This document shows positions 30,678-43,202 of a stretch of 64,000 nt of DNA, piece after piece. Numbering within the stretch: the first letter of the stretch is position 1; the number at the start of each line of letters is the position of its first letter. Source of the stretch: Diphasiastrum complanatum (Eukaryota > Streptophyta > Lycopodiopsida > Lycopodiales > Lycopodiaceae); contig CM055105.1 in assembly GCA_029204225.1 (NCBI GenBank), positions 13,719,721-13,783,720 on the forward strand. The letters are read 5' to 3'. The notes beneath the pieces were generated by a model that was not told the origin of the DNA, did not search any database, and worked only from the letters and a program-made list of their open reading frames with translations. Made by a program: the position numbers and the translations under genes.

Positions 30678-33170
30678 TCATCTAATTTTCTCTTCATGTA
30701 TGAACTTGCATGCTTTTCTAAACTTGTTGTATTGTGTGGACTTTGTTATATGTCGCATCTGAACTCTACGGTAGAACCATTGAAACAATTGACAAATGTA
30801 GTTTCGTTTTTCATTGGTTCCTCCATGTTGTGTATTTCGATGAAATGTTGCTCGTGCTTGCCAGTGTGACTTCTCCATCCCTTGTGATGACCATACACTC
30901 AAGCTTCCATATGTATTTGCAAAAAATGATGTATGATCTCTTAGTATGTGCTGCATATGTCAAAATCATAATGTTAGTCTTATGTTTGGATCTAAATATA
31001 TATGAAAATTTGAAAGCATTTTGAAAATTTTATACTAACCATGTAATGAGTTATGTGATCTTCTCCCCATGCTTTTGATACTGCATTAACAAACTCGACA
31101 CAAGTCCTTTGGACAGCTTTCTTATCAATATCAGAGTATTTTTCTTTTCTTAAAATAGCAATCATACTATCAAGCTTTTTCCATACATCACCTTTTAGTA
31201 CTCTGGTTTTGCCATCTTTTTTGAAGTCCTGAGTGGCAGCAATAGTATCTGTCCAGACTGAGTGTTGAATATTAGAAGCCTTACCAGTATGATTCGATAG
31301 AAAACGATGTGCTTTGGCATGTTCCCATTCTTTCCTGAAAGCTTTTCATCTTTTTGAATTTTGACATGTCCTTTATGGAGTCCTGGTTTTGTTAAAACAT
31401 CTTCTAATCGAGAGATAGCTTCCTTTGCTAATGATGCTGGCTTAGTATCCAAGCGAAAACTATATAAAGATAAATGATCTTTTCTATTAATCTAACTTCT
31501 GCATGAAGAGTGCAAACATGCACATTTTCTAAGGGGATAGGTAGCACATGCTTCCAGTTTGGATCTGCATATTCTCTAGTAATTCCTGTACTCCTAGTTA
31601 CATCTTTTGCCATTTTCATGCAGTACAAACAAGGGTGTTTTGATGTAGCACCTTGAGAGACATTATACATACATTTCAATGTTTTCAAATCACCTGCTAA
31701 GTGCCATTCAACATTGAAGTCTCCAACTCCTGGAACATTGAGAAGTCCTCCATCCATATGGTCCTTGATGATCCTAGGATAAGATGTCCTTGAGAATATC
31801 CATGATAATATATCATGATCCTCTTTCAGCACTTGTCCAAAGAATTAATCAGACTTAGTTTACAATGTATTAATATTATTCAATGAATGTAATGTAATAA
31901 TGAGGCTAGTTACCTGAAACGCTGCAACCACCGTATATCATTTTTTGACTGGACACTGAATCTAAAATCTTCTTGGTTCTCTGTTTGTGATAGAGCACCA
32001 TTCATGAGAGTTATACTAACCCTCTCCATCTTCTGCCCTTTCACAATTTCTGACTCATCTAACTTAAGTACTATGATTATTTTGCCATTCACCTTTTCAT
32101 AGGTTATATCATAGAATGTGACGATGTATCTCACCAAGTAATTTAGATCAACAAATAAATTGTTTGATGAATTATAGAATACCAATCTTCCATCAGTTTC
32201 ATACACCTCCTCAATATGAAATGGAGTTCCAGTGATCTTATGCATACCTATGTTTAATGTATCCCTCTCTTTCTTCAAGTGATATGTCCTAGGGATTGGG
32301 ACTTTTCTAATTTGAACTTGTTTAAAAGCTTCTCTAATTAGTTTAAATATTGTTGCATATGCTTCCCTGCTAATATCTGCAAAATCACAAGCACCCTGAA
32401 CTATAGTCTTATCTAAATTTTTTTGAATGTCCACCATGAAAGACTCTGCTATTTTACACTTTACATTTGAAATCCTATTGTTGATCATGATACGCTCAGT
32501 GGATTTGCAAGTCAATATTGTGCCCAATGACATTCCTAGTGAAGCATTGTCTTTAATATTCCGAGGAGCTACTAATGCAGATCTGTAAAAAAAATAGATA
32601 GTTAACAGAATATAACCATAGCTGAAATTAAATCCAAATGTCATTGAAAAACTTACAAAAATCAGAATATGCTTACCTGAATGCACGGATCCTTCTATTT
32701 CGATAACCTCCTTTTGAAAGGGTTTGAATATCCTTGCAACTTTGTCGCTTTCGCTTCTTACTTTCAGCCTTTTTCTTTGCCAAATCCACATCCTTCAATA
32801 ATTGTAAGTTTTCAATACGAATATACTGTAAGACTGATTGCATTTGCTCTAGTTCTGATTTGATATTGATTGTTATCTTTTGTAATGATTCATTATTTTT
32901 TTTAAGTTGTTCATTTTCTTCTAACGTCTTTTGGAGATGACAATCTCTATTCTGGCAATAAGAGGATATCCAAATTAACTCACCTTCTAAAAAGTGAACT
33001 TTATTCATGTAAAGTTGTTTTTCATGGTTCTGCAATCTTTCACAATATCCTAGTAATCCACTATGCCCATTGCATATCCATGTAACTAAATGAGTTATTG
33101 AAGAGAATGTGGGATGTGTCAAAGTGCTTGGATCTTGTGGATATAATGTTTCATCTATCCATAAATCCAA
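30678..33170 (-). pseudogene. DDE-type transposase candidate of the H3-Ulp1 transposon family, copy D
   Basis: Exons on the minus strand: 32677-33170 (coiled-coil-like and basic: QLKKNNESLQKI, KKRKRQSCK), 31914-32582, from about 31831 to about 31050 (with a frameshift near 31340), and 30678 to about 30950. Three conserved acidic motifs fit a DDE catalytic triad: IIVLKLDESEIV (first Asp), HLAGDLKTLKCM (second Asp), and QGMEKSHWQA (Glu). The second is followed by SKHPCLYCM, a CxxC insertion as seen in several cut-and-paste transposase superfamilies. Copy C is homologous throughout. I cannot assign a known superfamily. The acceptor before VLKEDHD appears shifted by one base. Beyond the first exon, at 33793, is the terminal repeat shared with copy A, linking this transposase to the histone-bearing element. 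Confidence 0.7.
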
Positions 33171-33792
33171 GTTTTTTTTTTTCCTTTTGCCCTGTAACGA
33201 GAACGATCCTCAGCAGATATTTGAATTCATTTGCCTCCTCTTCTCTGCAAAGGTGCCAAATCAATAGGGATATCCACATGTAAATGATATAATGTCATCA
33301 TAAAAAAAATAATAGAGTAATCAGTTGCATCAAAGTACTATGATCAAATTCTATGAAGCAAAACAAAATACTCATCTTTGATTATATTATATACTATGTA
33401 CGATCAATCCAATCTCCATGCTTGTATGCTTGATTCAAATTTGGAAATGCCGCTCATTTTTTCATTCCAATAGTTAGTTGGCGCTCATATTTCCATTCTC
33501 GTGGAAGGAATGCATATGTAAACATTTTGCAAATTTTCCAGATTCAAATTTGGGGATGGCGGTCATATTCTAGATCCAGTGAAAATATTGCCCTTTTTGT
33601 AACCATTGGAGGGAATATTTTTGAATTTAGTGAAGTTATACTGCGAACTGTTAACATTTCTTAACTGTGACTATAGACACTGTGGTAAGATCATTGGGAG
33701 TTGGAGAGGCCTTGGGAGTGGTGTGGGCAAGCAAATAAACGATATTTTTTTTTTTATTTTGATATTTTTCTATATCCTACATGGCATTCCTT
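33171..33792. other. 5' region and subterminal DNA of copy D
   Basis: Non-coding between the transposase and the terminal repeat. The word GATTCAAATTTGG occurs at about 33432 and 33541, each followed by a GGATGGCGGTC- or AATGCCGCTC-like sequence, so it is a subterminal repeat. Confidence 0.45.
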
Positions 33793-33827
33793 AAAGGGCC
33801 TTTTTGATATTGAGAACTCCTCTAATG
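33793..33827. repeat. Terminal repeat of the H3-Ulp1 transposon, copy D
   Basis: It matches 7519-7553 at 34 of 35 positions (AAAGGGCCTTTTTGATAT...CTCTAATG). It lies outside the 5' end of the transposase, the opposite end of the element from the copy A occurrence, so the pair define an inverted terminal repeat. Confidence 0.7.
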
Positions 33828-35914
33828 CCTAAACCTAGTTCAGATCTTCTTTATAAATTCATTGAGGACTTTATAATGCATTTATAACCAAGTGCTCCTA
33901 ATAATCTATTCAAATAGCCAAATTTAGTTTGTGTGTCCACATTTGCCATGTGATAATGGGGGGAAGGTAGGCCTCCGAGGGCCGAGTTTTTTTAAGAGAT
34001 CATAGAGAGAGTTTGAGTCTTCAAGTTTTTCTGCTCTCTGCTTTCATAAGCTTTCTACTTGCTGAGTACTTCTGTTTCTGATAGTTGGTAAGCCTCACCT
34101 TGTTGGATGTGCTTGTAATTGTAACTTTGGTCAGACACTTCCTTAGCCTTGATACTGTCATATGCGAGCAACCGTAAATTCATTGCTAAGATTGTCTTAA
34201 AATTTGATTGCCGTGTGATCGAATCATCGATTGCTTGGAACTTAATGGTGATGTTAACATTCAGAATCACTGTTACATTACATTGACGTATATCCGGACT
34301 TGCTCACCCTTGATGGCAGCCAACAAATAACCGATATTACGGACCGAAATGGTCGCATCCGCATGTGTACCAAAAAGGATATGATTATAATATTTACAAA
34401 AGTCCTCAAGGTCACATCGTTGACCGAGGACATTCTACCCAAGAATGGCTATCGCCCTCAAGAGGCTACCTTCCTTGCCTTAATTTCAGTTTTTATTTTT
34501 TTTTAAAAACCAAAATATTGTCTCGATCCGATATTGATCATATAACTAGCATGCAATCATAAGAAGTTGTCATAATGACTAAATAATAGAAATTAAAATC
34601 CTAAATTCTATTTACATATAGTACATTTGACAATTTCAAGCGATATTGTGAATACTAGTTGAAAAACTGTCAAAAATCAAATAATTTTCAATTATGTCTA
34701 TTGAGAAAGTCCATAACAGCACCTCCGAAGATGTTCCTTACAAGAAAAACACAACGGAATGATAGTGGAGCAAAACGACCCAACCAATGAGATCTCCAAT
34801 AACATCACCTCCAAGCCACATGATAAGACATGATAAGATGCAAGACTAGAGAGAGAAAACTGGCAATGACAACTCACAACAAGAATAGGAATAGGGAGAT
34901 TTTTCCCTTGACTATATAGGCCTTGTTTTTCTATGCATGCCCCATGCAAGTCTATTGTATTCCCATACATGCAGTTCATTACTATTGATACTCTGCACCA
35001 TACCATAGGTGTCCTAACCCACACAATAGCTCCACATGTCATTAGATGTGTAACTAGGTCTTCACAAGGTTATTGATTACATTTCAGACCTAGTCTAAAG
35101 TAATGAGGCACAAGCAATAATTTTGAGTACTATAGTACAAGGTATCTGTTAGAATCTCCATCATCATTCCAGTCATTTCTAAGACACAAATAGGTGATGA
35201 ATGCTACGTTACCGCCCATCCATAGAGGTACTGCCACCTCACCCCCGTGCACTAGAGCTATAGACCACCATCAAGCAAGCTTGGATCTTCGATAAGCCAT
35301 GGTGTCCCATACCACCATAACTTACCCTCGACCCTCCCTCACCTATCTACATCTTGAGGCCTAGATAATCGTCCTGACTTGACCACCAGTGGAAGAGCTC
35401 TTCATTCTCCAGGAGAGAATGAATGACTAGCTCATGGAGATCCACCTCTATATACATATTCCAGGTGGGGTCATCTTTGACCATAGGAGTCACGCATCAG
35501 ACCATCGACACGCGGCAGTTGCGCACACTGAAGTGGGTCCACAATTAAGGGTCATCTCACACCAATAGGACATCGACACATGGCACCCAAAGGACCTATA
35601 GCTCTAGACTAGCGTTCTGTCCCATAAATGAGACCATCATCTCAAGTTACTTGTTGCATGTCCTTATGGGTCCAAGTCTAGGATTATGATGAATCCTATA
35701 TTCATGATGTGCACATAACATTTTTTCCTCTTTGAACTACTTTTGTCCTTAAGAAACAGAACTTAGAAAAATTCTTCTTTATGCTTTTAACTCTCTCCCA
35801 CGAATCTGTCGTAAATCGAGAGTATGAGCTGATATCGGATTAGTAGAGAACTGATAGAAACAAAACTCTAATATTAGATCGTGATGACTGGTAGCGACAA
35901 GTTGTAGGATCGGA
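33828..35914. other. Unassigned spacer
   Basis: No recognisable gene. Parts look like LTR or leader sequence, such as the pyrimidine-rich stretch at 34010-34100, but no paired ends were found. The frames at 34300-34562 show no family motif. Confidence 0.3.
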
Positions 35915-36212
35915 AGCACATCAGTTATCATCAAATAATCAAGATGAATGAATCAATATAAGCACAATAGAACAAAACAATAGTGGAGACAAAAATGTTG
36001 CACTCTGATTAATATCAACAACGAGTACAATTGCTTGAAGTGATAACTTCAGCTTGATAGTTGAGCGTGATAATGTTGGCAATAGCAACTCTTCTTCTGA
36101 GAAGATTGATTAGTGATTAACTATCAACTAAGTGCGTTCTCAGTTGATTCTATATATTACAAATATTTATTTGACAAATATCTACTTGCTAAATATCTGT
36201 CTGTTAAATATC
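35915..36212. repeat. Dispersed repeat, left member, probably copia LTR
   Basis: It matches 42276-42554 in the same orientation, with a 29-base gap and scattered differences, including TGTTGCACTCTGATTAATAT and AGTGCGTTCTCA. It lies beyond the 3' end of the minus-strand copia at 36569-38213, as expected for an LTR. The LTR proper may start at about 36553 on the minus strand (TGTTGGATTTTGATG). Confidence 0.6.
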
Positions 36213-36568
36213 TATTTAGCATTAAATGTTATATGCTATTTATTACAAACAATAAATGTATGTACAATAGTTGGTGAACTTCCATAAAGTTTTCGGATAG
36301 TTTATTTGGATCGATTTTTTCCTAATGGGAGAAAGTCGATAAAAGTTGGTTAGTTGATGGTTGGTGAAAAGTCGACAAAGTGGGACTTGATGGAGTTAGT
36401 GAAAACATCGATGTCAAGTATATGAGAGAAGTCGAAGTCGATGACTTCGATATCTTCGATGACTTCGAAGTCGATGAAGTCAAACTTTAGTATATCTTTC
36501 AGGATGCTCATTATTGAATGGATTTGAGGCTAAGCATCAAAATCCAACACTCTTTCTTAATGTGGATC

Positions 36569-38213
36569 CTAAAAAAAATTTATTTTCAAATTTAACATGT
36601 CGTTAAATCCGAGATGGTGCTCCTTTGATAGAGTCTTTGTGAAGTAATCTGCTGCCATAAGATCTGTCCTACAATATAGCAACGACACTTCCTTGCCTTG
36701 CACTTTTTCTCTAAGGTAGTGATACCTGATTTCGATATGTTTGCTTCGAGAATGAAATCTCAGATTTAGAGATAGTGCTATTGTGCTTTGATTGTTACAA
36801 TGAATAGTCATTGGATGTGACTAAGCAAGGTTTGCAAGCAGGTGCCTTAGCCAAATTGCCTCCTCGGTAGCATTTGTGACAGCTATGTATTCTGATTCAG
36901 TTGATGATAATGCTACTGAGGTTTGTTTTTGGATGTTCCAAGAGATTGGGCATGTATAAAAAGTTGATGATAATGTTACTGAGTTTTGCTTTTGGATGTT
37001 CCAAGAGATTGGGCCTGTATAAAAATACAAATCCAAAAGTTGATATTCTGGTATCGATATCTCCTGCCCGATTCGCATCTGTGTATCTTTCAAGAATATT
37101 GGCAGGTTGGCTGCCTCCATAAACAGATGCTGAGATTTTTTATTGCTTGGATGTACTTAATGACCTTCATGAGTGCTTTCCAATGAGTCAGGATAGGAAC
37201 TGGTTGAGTGAACTGATTGAGTATGCAAGGTCTGGTCGTGTGCAGAGCATTGCATACATTACTGAGCCGATGATGGAGTGAAATGGATATTATTTCATTT
37301 CTCATTTTCTACCTTTGTTTGAGGAGATTGTTCCTTTGATAGCTTTAGTTCAGGGTCGAGTGGAAAGTGACTCGATTTGTAGTTGGTCATTCCATACTTT
37401 TCCAGCACGTTGGTAAGATATCTTTGTTAACTGATAACAATCAGTTTGATTGGTCGAATTCAGAAAATTTTGATTCCGAGACAATAATGGGCTGGACCCA
37501 TATTAGTCATTTTGTACTCCTGGGCCAACATGCATTTTGTATCCTTCATTAGATTCAGATTGTTATTGAATAGTAGTGTATCATCTACATAGAGAGTGAT
37601 AATAATGAATAAAATCCGATGCAGACTTGAAGTAGACATTTGAGTCTGTTGAGTTTGAAATAAAACATTCTCGATAAAAAAAAATGCATTGATTTTCTAA
37701 AACCAAGCTCTTGGTGACTATTTCAGTCAATAGAGAGCCTTGTGGATTTTGCACACAAGGTGCTGCTTGCCTTTCAATTCTTATCCCTCTGGATGCAACA
37801 TATAGATTTTCTCTCCGATAGTTCCATTGAGGAAGGCGGTCTGGACATCCATTTGATGGACTTCGAGGTCTGTTGCAGCTGCAAAGGAGAGTAATAGTCG
37901 AATCGAAGCATGTTTAATGACATGATTGAAGGTCTCCGAATAATTCAGATCCGGAATCTGGCAGAAGCTTGGCAACAAGCCTGGCTTTATATCGATTGAG
38001 TCTTCCTTCAGCGTCATACTTCGCCTTGAATATCCATTTGCATGGAATCAAATGTCGATCCTTTGGTAGCTCAGTAACATTCCATGTTTGATTCTCAATT
38101 AAAGAATCGAATTCGGTCTCCATTGCAGCTTTCCACTGGTCAGCATCAAGAGTAGACATTGCTTCAGAAACTGTATTTGGTTCCTGCACAAAGTAGCAGG
38201 CCGGATCATCCAT
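36569..38213 (-). pseudogene. Ty1/copia reverse transcriptase and RNase H, internally deleted
   Basis: From the right, the minus strand reads the RT start (QWKAAMETEFDSLI, CKWIFKAKYD, YKARLVAK), then YSETFNHVIKHASIRLLLS, VHQMDVQTAFLNG and EKIYMLHPEG. The YVDD part of RT is lost. RNase H follows: ALSSTESEYIAVTNATEEA, then HCNNQSTIALS, RSKHIEIRYHYLR and DYFTKTLSK. The RNase H region has a local tandem duplication (ISWNIQKQ twice, 36901-37020). Frameshifts separate the pieces. Confidence 0.85.
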
Positions 38214-38690
38214 AAATCGAGATGGAGGCTATCTAGATTGATTCGATCTTTTGTATTGAAGTTCGATTATCTGATGTGATTCAAGTCGTTGAGGTTCAGA
38301 CTCATTGTCGGAGTCGGTGTTGAGCTTTTGATCAATCCCGAGTTCGAAATTTTCACCTCTAGGATTGGAAGTCGATGTAGCTTTCCTTTGTGGTTGATGA
38401 ATTCGTCTTGTTCAAATAATGAGTAATAAAGCCCAAGGCCAACCATAAAGTCTAAATGTCAATAATGAATTGAAAAAAGGGCCCAAGACCTACTTATGCA
38501 TAAAGTAAAGTAAATGTAAATGGATGTGGCGAATGTAACGAGCCGAGTCCATAACTCTCCCTGACACAAAAAAAAAGACCCAACTACCGAAAAGAAACTA
38601 GATCAAACAGCAGCAAACCCTGGTGCATCAACAACTAGAGTAGCATCTGATGTAGAGGAGTCAACAAGTGTAGCAAGAGCACGATCTTAA
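38214..38690 (-). other. Decayed copia spacer upstream of the RT
   Basis: The minus strand is rich in Ser/Glu-like codons near 38240-38380, as in the region between integrase and RT, but no motif is certain. Confidence 0.35.
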
Positions 38691-40260
38691 TCTGCAATTG
38701 ATGGCATGTGATAAAAGACATCAATAGGCAGCTGGTAAGAAAGGGAACAACTCAGGATCAAACCTAAATCTGTCGGTCGAATATGGTGAAGGCGAACCTG
38801 GTGAATGGAAGCTGGTAAGAAAGGGAATAACTCTGGATCAACATCATGGCGACGAAGGGAACATCTCGGCCGCGTCATCAGAAACCAAGCAATATGGAAC
38901 AACCAAGAATGCCAAGGAACCATAAGAAAATCAAGCAACAACCAGGAGTGCCAAGGTATCCGTAATGCCCAAGCTAGTAGAGGATCAGCCCAAAAGATAG
39001 GGACATCATACCAAGGTATCCAAAAAGCCCGAGAAGGTAGAACTGCATCAGCATCGGGAAGAAAAATTGGAAAAGAGATGGACACTCATCGCAAATAGCT
39101 GCATCATACACGTAACCATCAACCATATTGCAAGGTGCCCCAAAAAAAGATAGCAGCATCAGAAGACCAGCACCAAGGAGTAGGAACATAAGCAGGATGA
39201 CAGACACGCTGTAACAGCATGGAAAAGCAAGCGACATGCCAGGAAATATGGAACATAAAGAGATCATCCTGACAAAGGATAGCTAAAATGGAAAAATATG
39301 CACCAGCATGGTCAAAAGCCCAAGGTATCCATAAGGCCCATGAATGAGAAGTAGCAATGGCACACAGTACCCTCAAGGCCCATATCACGAGAAGAGCAAC
39401 ATGCCAAAAGCTCCAAAAGGTCCAAGAAATCAATGCATCATCTAAAAAGACATGATACATGAAAACAATAGCAACAAATCTAGAAATAGTAGAGGCCCCA
39501 ACTGAAAAACTGTAGCCAAAAAACTCATCCAGAAAGACCTCATATGGAGATTTCGATCCATCATAGGATACACCAAAAACGGATGGAGAATCAGAGGACC
39601 CATCGGAACTGGCCTCAAGTGTAATCCCAAAGTACACACCAGGCGCACAAGTGAGGAATAGAAGAAATGCACTGGAACGAGGAACAAGATCTGCAACATC
39701 AGTAGTAAGCATCGGAGCAATATCCACGTGTAGTTGAGAATGAGTATCAAAGCACATATGAGCAACACTGAAGCATATGGAATCAACATCCCCAAAAACT
39801 ATCCAAGAGAGGAGAAGGAACTCTCTCAAGGTAACCTGATGGTCTCGGAACACCAGAACAAAGTTGCAACTCAGCATCGGAGACCAAGCAATATGGAGCA
39901 GCCCGAAATGATGGGGAATCTGAAGATCACCCGGAAAAATAGTAGTTGGAACGGAGGCAATAACCCAAGCCATCAAGATATGCCAAGCCTGACAATGAGC
40001 AACAATCCAAGGAACAAATAGAGAGCCACATGCATAATCATAGAGATATCCGCACCATAGGCGATCAGTAATATGGAAAAACCAACACCAATCAACAGGT
40101 CCAAATGAAAACCAAACTATACGTAATAACCAGGAATGCGATATATCCATAGCTGAAAATGAAGCGATAGTGTGAGCAATAGGTCCAAATGAAATCCAAG
40201 CGATACGCAATAATCAGGAATGCCAAATATCAAGAGGTAAAAATGAATCGGTCGCATGAA
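38691..40260 (-). repeat. Diverged tandem array that encodes a Trp-rich frame
   Basis: On the plus strand, units of about 40-80 bases recur with variants of CAATATGGAACAACC, AACCAGGAATGCCAAG and GTCCAAATGAAA.CCAA; for example, 40099-40182 and 40183-40259 align. On the minus strand this gives an open frame of 363 residues (39119-40210), with repeats such as HSWLLRIVWFSFGPV and HSWALWIPWAF. I do not recognise a protein. It lies within the remains of a gypsy element and could be a degenerate internal repeat domain of it, or open only because the unit lacks stops. Confidence 0.45.
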
Positions 40261-40390
40261 AAACCTCTAATGCATAAAAGCCCAAAAGTGTATACCATCG
40301 GCATGGACTGCAACAAACCTATATGTAGAAACACCAGGAGACTGAAGGATGCTCGTGTACTCATCTAGAAAGATCCCAACATATAAATAC

Positions 40391-41338
40391 CAGTGTTGGG
40401 CGGTTCTCACATATTTATGATACCCCTCGGTTCAAGGTATTGTCTTTTTTTTGAAACCAAGAACCGCCGGTTCAGGGCATTGGATTACATTTAAAATATT
40501 TACATCTGGCAGTTCTCAATAATATCTTATAAGATATATTGTGGCGGTTCTCAATTTGCTGGTTATTACTCTATTAAGAACCGTCGGTTCCTATATCAGG
40601 TTTTCAATATATACTATTTTTAAAAAAATTAATAAAAAGTCATTTCAAAAATTATTGCTGCATACTATGTTAAAACTCCCTCACATTATTTATCAAAAGA
40701 CACGTGGAAGGCATGTAAAAAAAGTGTAAGTGCACAAAATTTGAGCATTCCTCCACTTATCAATTACTCATAAAAATCTCACACTCTTCAATGCCTATGA
40801 TATTTCAATTGTGCAAAAAAAATCACACTTCACAACTAAACATCTCAAATAAATAAACACTCTAAACATATGACTTATATAAAAGCCAGTAAAAAAAAGT
40901 CTTGTTGCACAATGTCTTAAGTTTTTAACATTCTACTTATCAACTAACTAGCCATCAACAAAAATGATAGCCTTGAAAAAAGTCTTGTTACAATGTCTAT
41001 CTTAACATTCTCTTACTCATCCTACTCATGAAAAAGTCCATACTCCTCGATGAGGTCTACATTCTCATCTATCATGATGTCCTCACTTGCTAAAAGTCCT
41101 CAATAAATGTTATGTTCTGAAGAGTAAATTGATACTTGGGCTATACCCCCCTCCAAATGATGGTCCGGTTCTCAACTTCAATCCAAGGCTCAAAGGGACC
41201 CGACGGTTCTCAATCGTGGCCAGTTCCTACAAAAGAGCATACCCACCGGTTCTACATAGAAGCCGGTTCTTGAGAAATAGTGTACCCGCCGGTTAGGGTC
41301 TTTAGATCCGGGCTGAGAACCGAAAAAAAACATCACTG
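40391..41338. mobile_element. Candidate non-autonomous hAT-like insertion
   Basis: The left end CAGTGTTGGGCGGTTCTCA and right end TGAGAACCG...CATCACTG are imperfect inverted repeats with hAT-like CAGTG termini. Inside, palindromes GAACCGNCGGTTC occur at 40461-40473 and 40578-40590, and half sites CGGTTCTCA recur near both ends (about 40543, 41207, 41250). I found no clear 8-bp target duplication. It interrupts the minus-strand gypsy protease region. No transposase is encoded. Confidence 0.5.
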
Positions 41339-41346
41339 AATGGAAA

Positions 41347-42030
41347 GAAGAGCTGCATCTGAGCCTTTGGCAGGCTCCACATAAACTGCTTCCCGGTAAC
41401 CAACTGATAGTCACCCTGATAATCAATATCAACATGTGAATGATGCTGACCAGCATGAGTAAAGGAAAGTGTCTGTTCAGAGAAATCCATAGCAACAGTA
41501 CCAAGTGAAGTGAACTAGTCTACACCAAAAATAATGTCATAGGACTCTAGAGGAATGATGTAGAAATCTGCTTGACCAGAAAAATCACCAATGCGATAAT
41601 CCAAGCCCTGAAACATTTGAGAACTCGAAAAAGAATGGGAACAAGCAACCTCAACACTGAGAGGTTGGGAAGCAGGAACAGGTGTAGCATGAATCTTGGT
41701 GGAAATGTAACTGCTAATAAATGAATGTGTACTGCATATATCCACTAAAGAAATATACTCTCGCCCCCGCATCTAGAATAATATGATCCACAAATGGAAA
41801 AACATATTTAGGCATAATAACATAAGCATCAATTGATAAGTGCTGGCCTAAATATGCATCGAGAAGAACTGCATACTCATCAAGACGGGTATCAACAAAA
41901 TAAACTAGTGAGCATACAATAGGACCATCATGAAATGTATAACCACATGTCATATGGAGATCTACTGGAGTAGCCAAAGCATCTGAAAGAGCAATAGTAG
42001 ACTCATGAATAATATCGAAATAAGGAGCAT
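41347..42030 (-). pseudogene. Ty3/gypsy retropepsin fragment
   Basis: The minus strand reads SLVDICSTHSFIS, then FSGQADFYIIPLESYDII and FGVDWFTSLGTVAMDFSEQ. This is the gypsy protease pattern 'L.DSGSTHSFIS ... YD.ILG.DWL..LG...DF'. The catalytic Asp remains but the following Ser-Gly has become Ile-Cys, so it is probably inactive. A frameshift near 41765 joins it to the upstream frame (41714-41977). RT does not follow, because the hAT-like insertion and the tandem array take its place. Confidence 0.65.
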
Positions 42031-42275
42031 AGGTGACAACATCTATAGCATGGTGCTCAGGAACACGAGTAGCATCAAAGTACTCAACAACAATATCAAA
42101 GCATGCAACATCGACAATAGTAGCAAGGCATACTATATCAGTATCAAAGCATGGAACAATATCATAGCATGCAACAACATCGGTAGCACCATCAAAGCAT
42201 GCAATGACATCATCAATAGTATCATAGCATGCTATATCAGTATCAAGGACAGGTTGAGCGAGGGCAGTGTATGAT
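42031..42275. repeat. Short imperfect tandem repeat (ATCAAAGCATGCAA type)
   Basis: Units of about 18-30 bases around the words CATAGCATGC, CAAAGCATGCAA and ATATCAGTATCA recur at 42075-42245. They probably lie in the gag-like portion of the gypsy remnant. Confidence 0.5.
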
Positions 42276-42554
42276 CAAAAGCACGTCAGTTAGCAGCAAA
42301 TAATCAAGATGAATGAATCAATATAGGCGGAATAGAACAAAAAAGTAGTGGAGACAAAAATGTTGCACTCTGATTAATATCAATAACGAGTACAATTGCT
42401 TGAAGTGATAACTTCAGCTTGGTAGTTGAGTGTGATAATGTTGGCAACAAGAACTCTTCTTCTGAGAAGATTGATAAGTGATTAACTATCAACTAAGTGC
42501 GTTCTCATTTACTTGACAAATATCTACGTGCCAAATATCTATCTGTCAAATATC
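42276..42554. repeat. Dispersed repeat, right member, probably copia LTR
   Basis: This is the partner of 35915-36212 in the same orientation. It is cut at 42554/42555 exactly where the LTR of the next copia element begins, so that element inserted into it. Confidence 0.6.
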
Positions 42555-43202
42555 TGTGAAAGATTCAACTAGTTTCATCATATTTGCTATATTTCCATAT
42601 TTGGCATACAGTGAGGCCAACTTTGTTTTTAGACTTAGAGATTGACTTTTCAAAGTCCATTAGTCTAAATGTCATTTGAATAAACACTTCTTGAAAGTGT
42701 GGGAAAGTTAGAAGGTGAGTTTGAGTAGATTCAAATTTGAATGTCGGGTACATTGAATCTAGACCCAAAAATAATAGGGTTAGCATTTTGGAGGGAAAGC
42801 CAAGTGGCCAAATAGGGTTTGGACCTGTTATAAAAGGATGTAATTCATGGAGAAAGTGATCTTTTCTCTTCTCTATCTCATTTCATGCTTATACATGGTT
42901 CTCTTGGGTTCTACTATCCATTGGTGCACTATACTTGTGATTGCAGGCAATTTTATGTGTAGAATGATCTATAATTGTTATTTTCGGATTCACACGTGTG
43001 AAATATAGTAGCTTGCTGGTTTTGTACAAATAGCAACAATACTTTATCATTTCATTCAAGTTTGATCAAGTTCTATTAGTGTTTGCATCTCATTTTGTGT
43101 GTAGATGCTGATTTTTCTACATTGGTGAGATTGGTAGTGTATTGCTCTTTCTAACCAAAGATCTTTCAAGTGGATTGGATCTTAATGATTTAAAAACTTT
43201 CA
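42555..43202 (+). repeat. 5' LTR of copia element 2
   Basis: It begins TGTGAAAGATTC and ends AAACTTTCA, giving inverted tips TGAAAG/CTTTCA; about 646 bases. The primer site TGGTATCAGAGC is at 43207-43218. It matches 46924-47241. Confidence 0.85.

Noticed and set aside
30678-33170. RAG1/Transib-like transposase
   Set aside because: The CxxC after the second Asp is reminiscent of RAG1, but the motifs around all three acidic residues do not match, and the feature is common to several superfamilies.
39119-40210. A genuine multi-pass membrane protein
   Set aside because: Its Trp/Phe/Leu-rich sequence comes from tandem DNA repeats within a retrotransposon remnant; no family resemblance.
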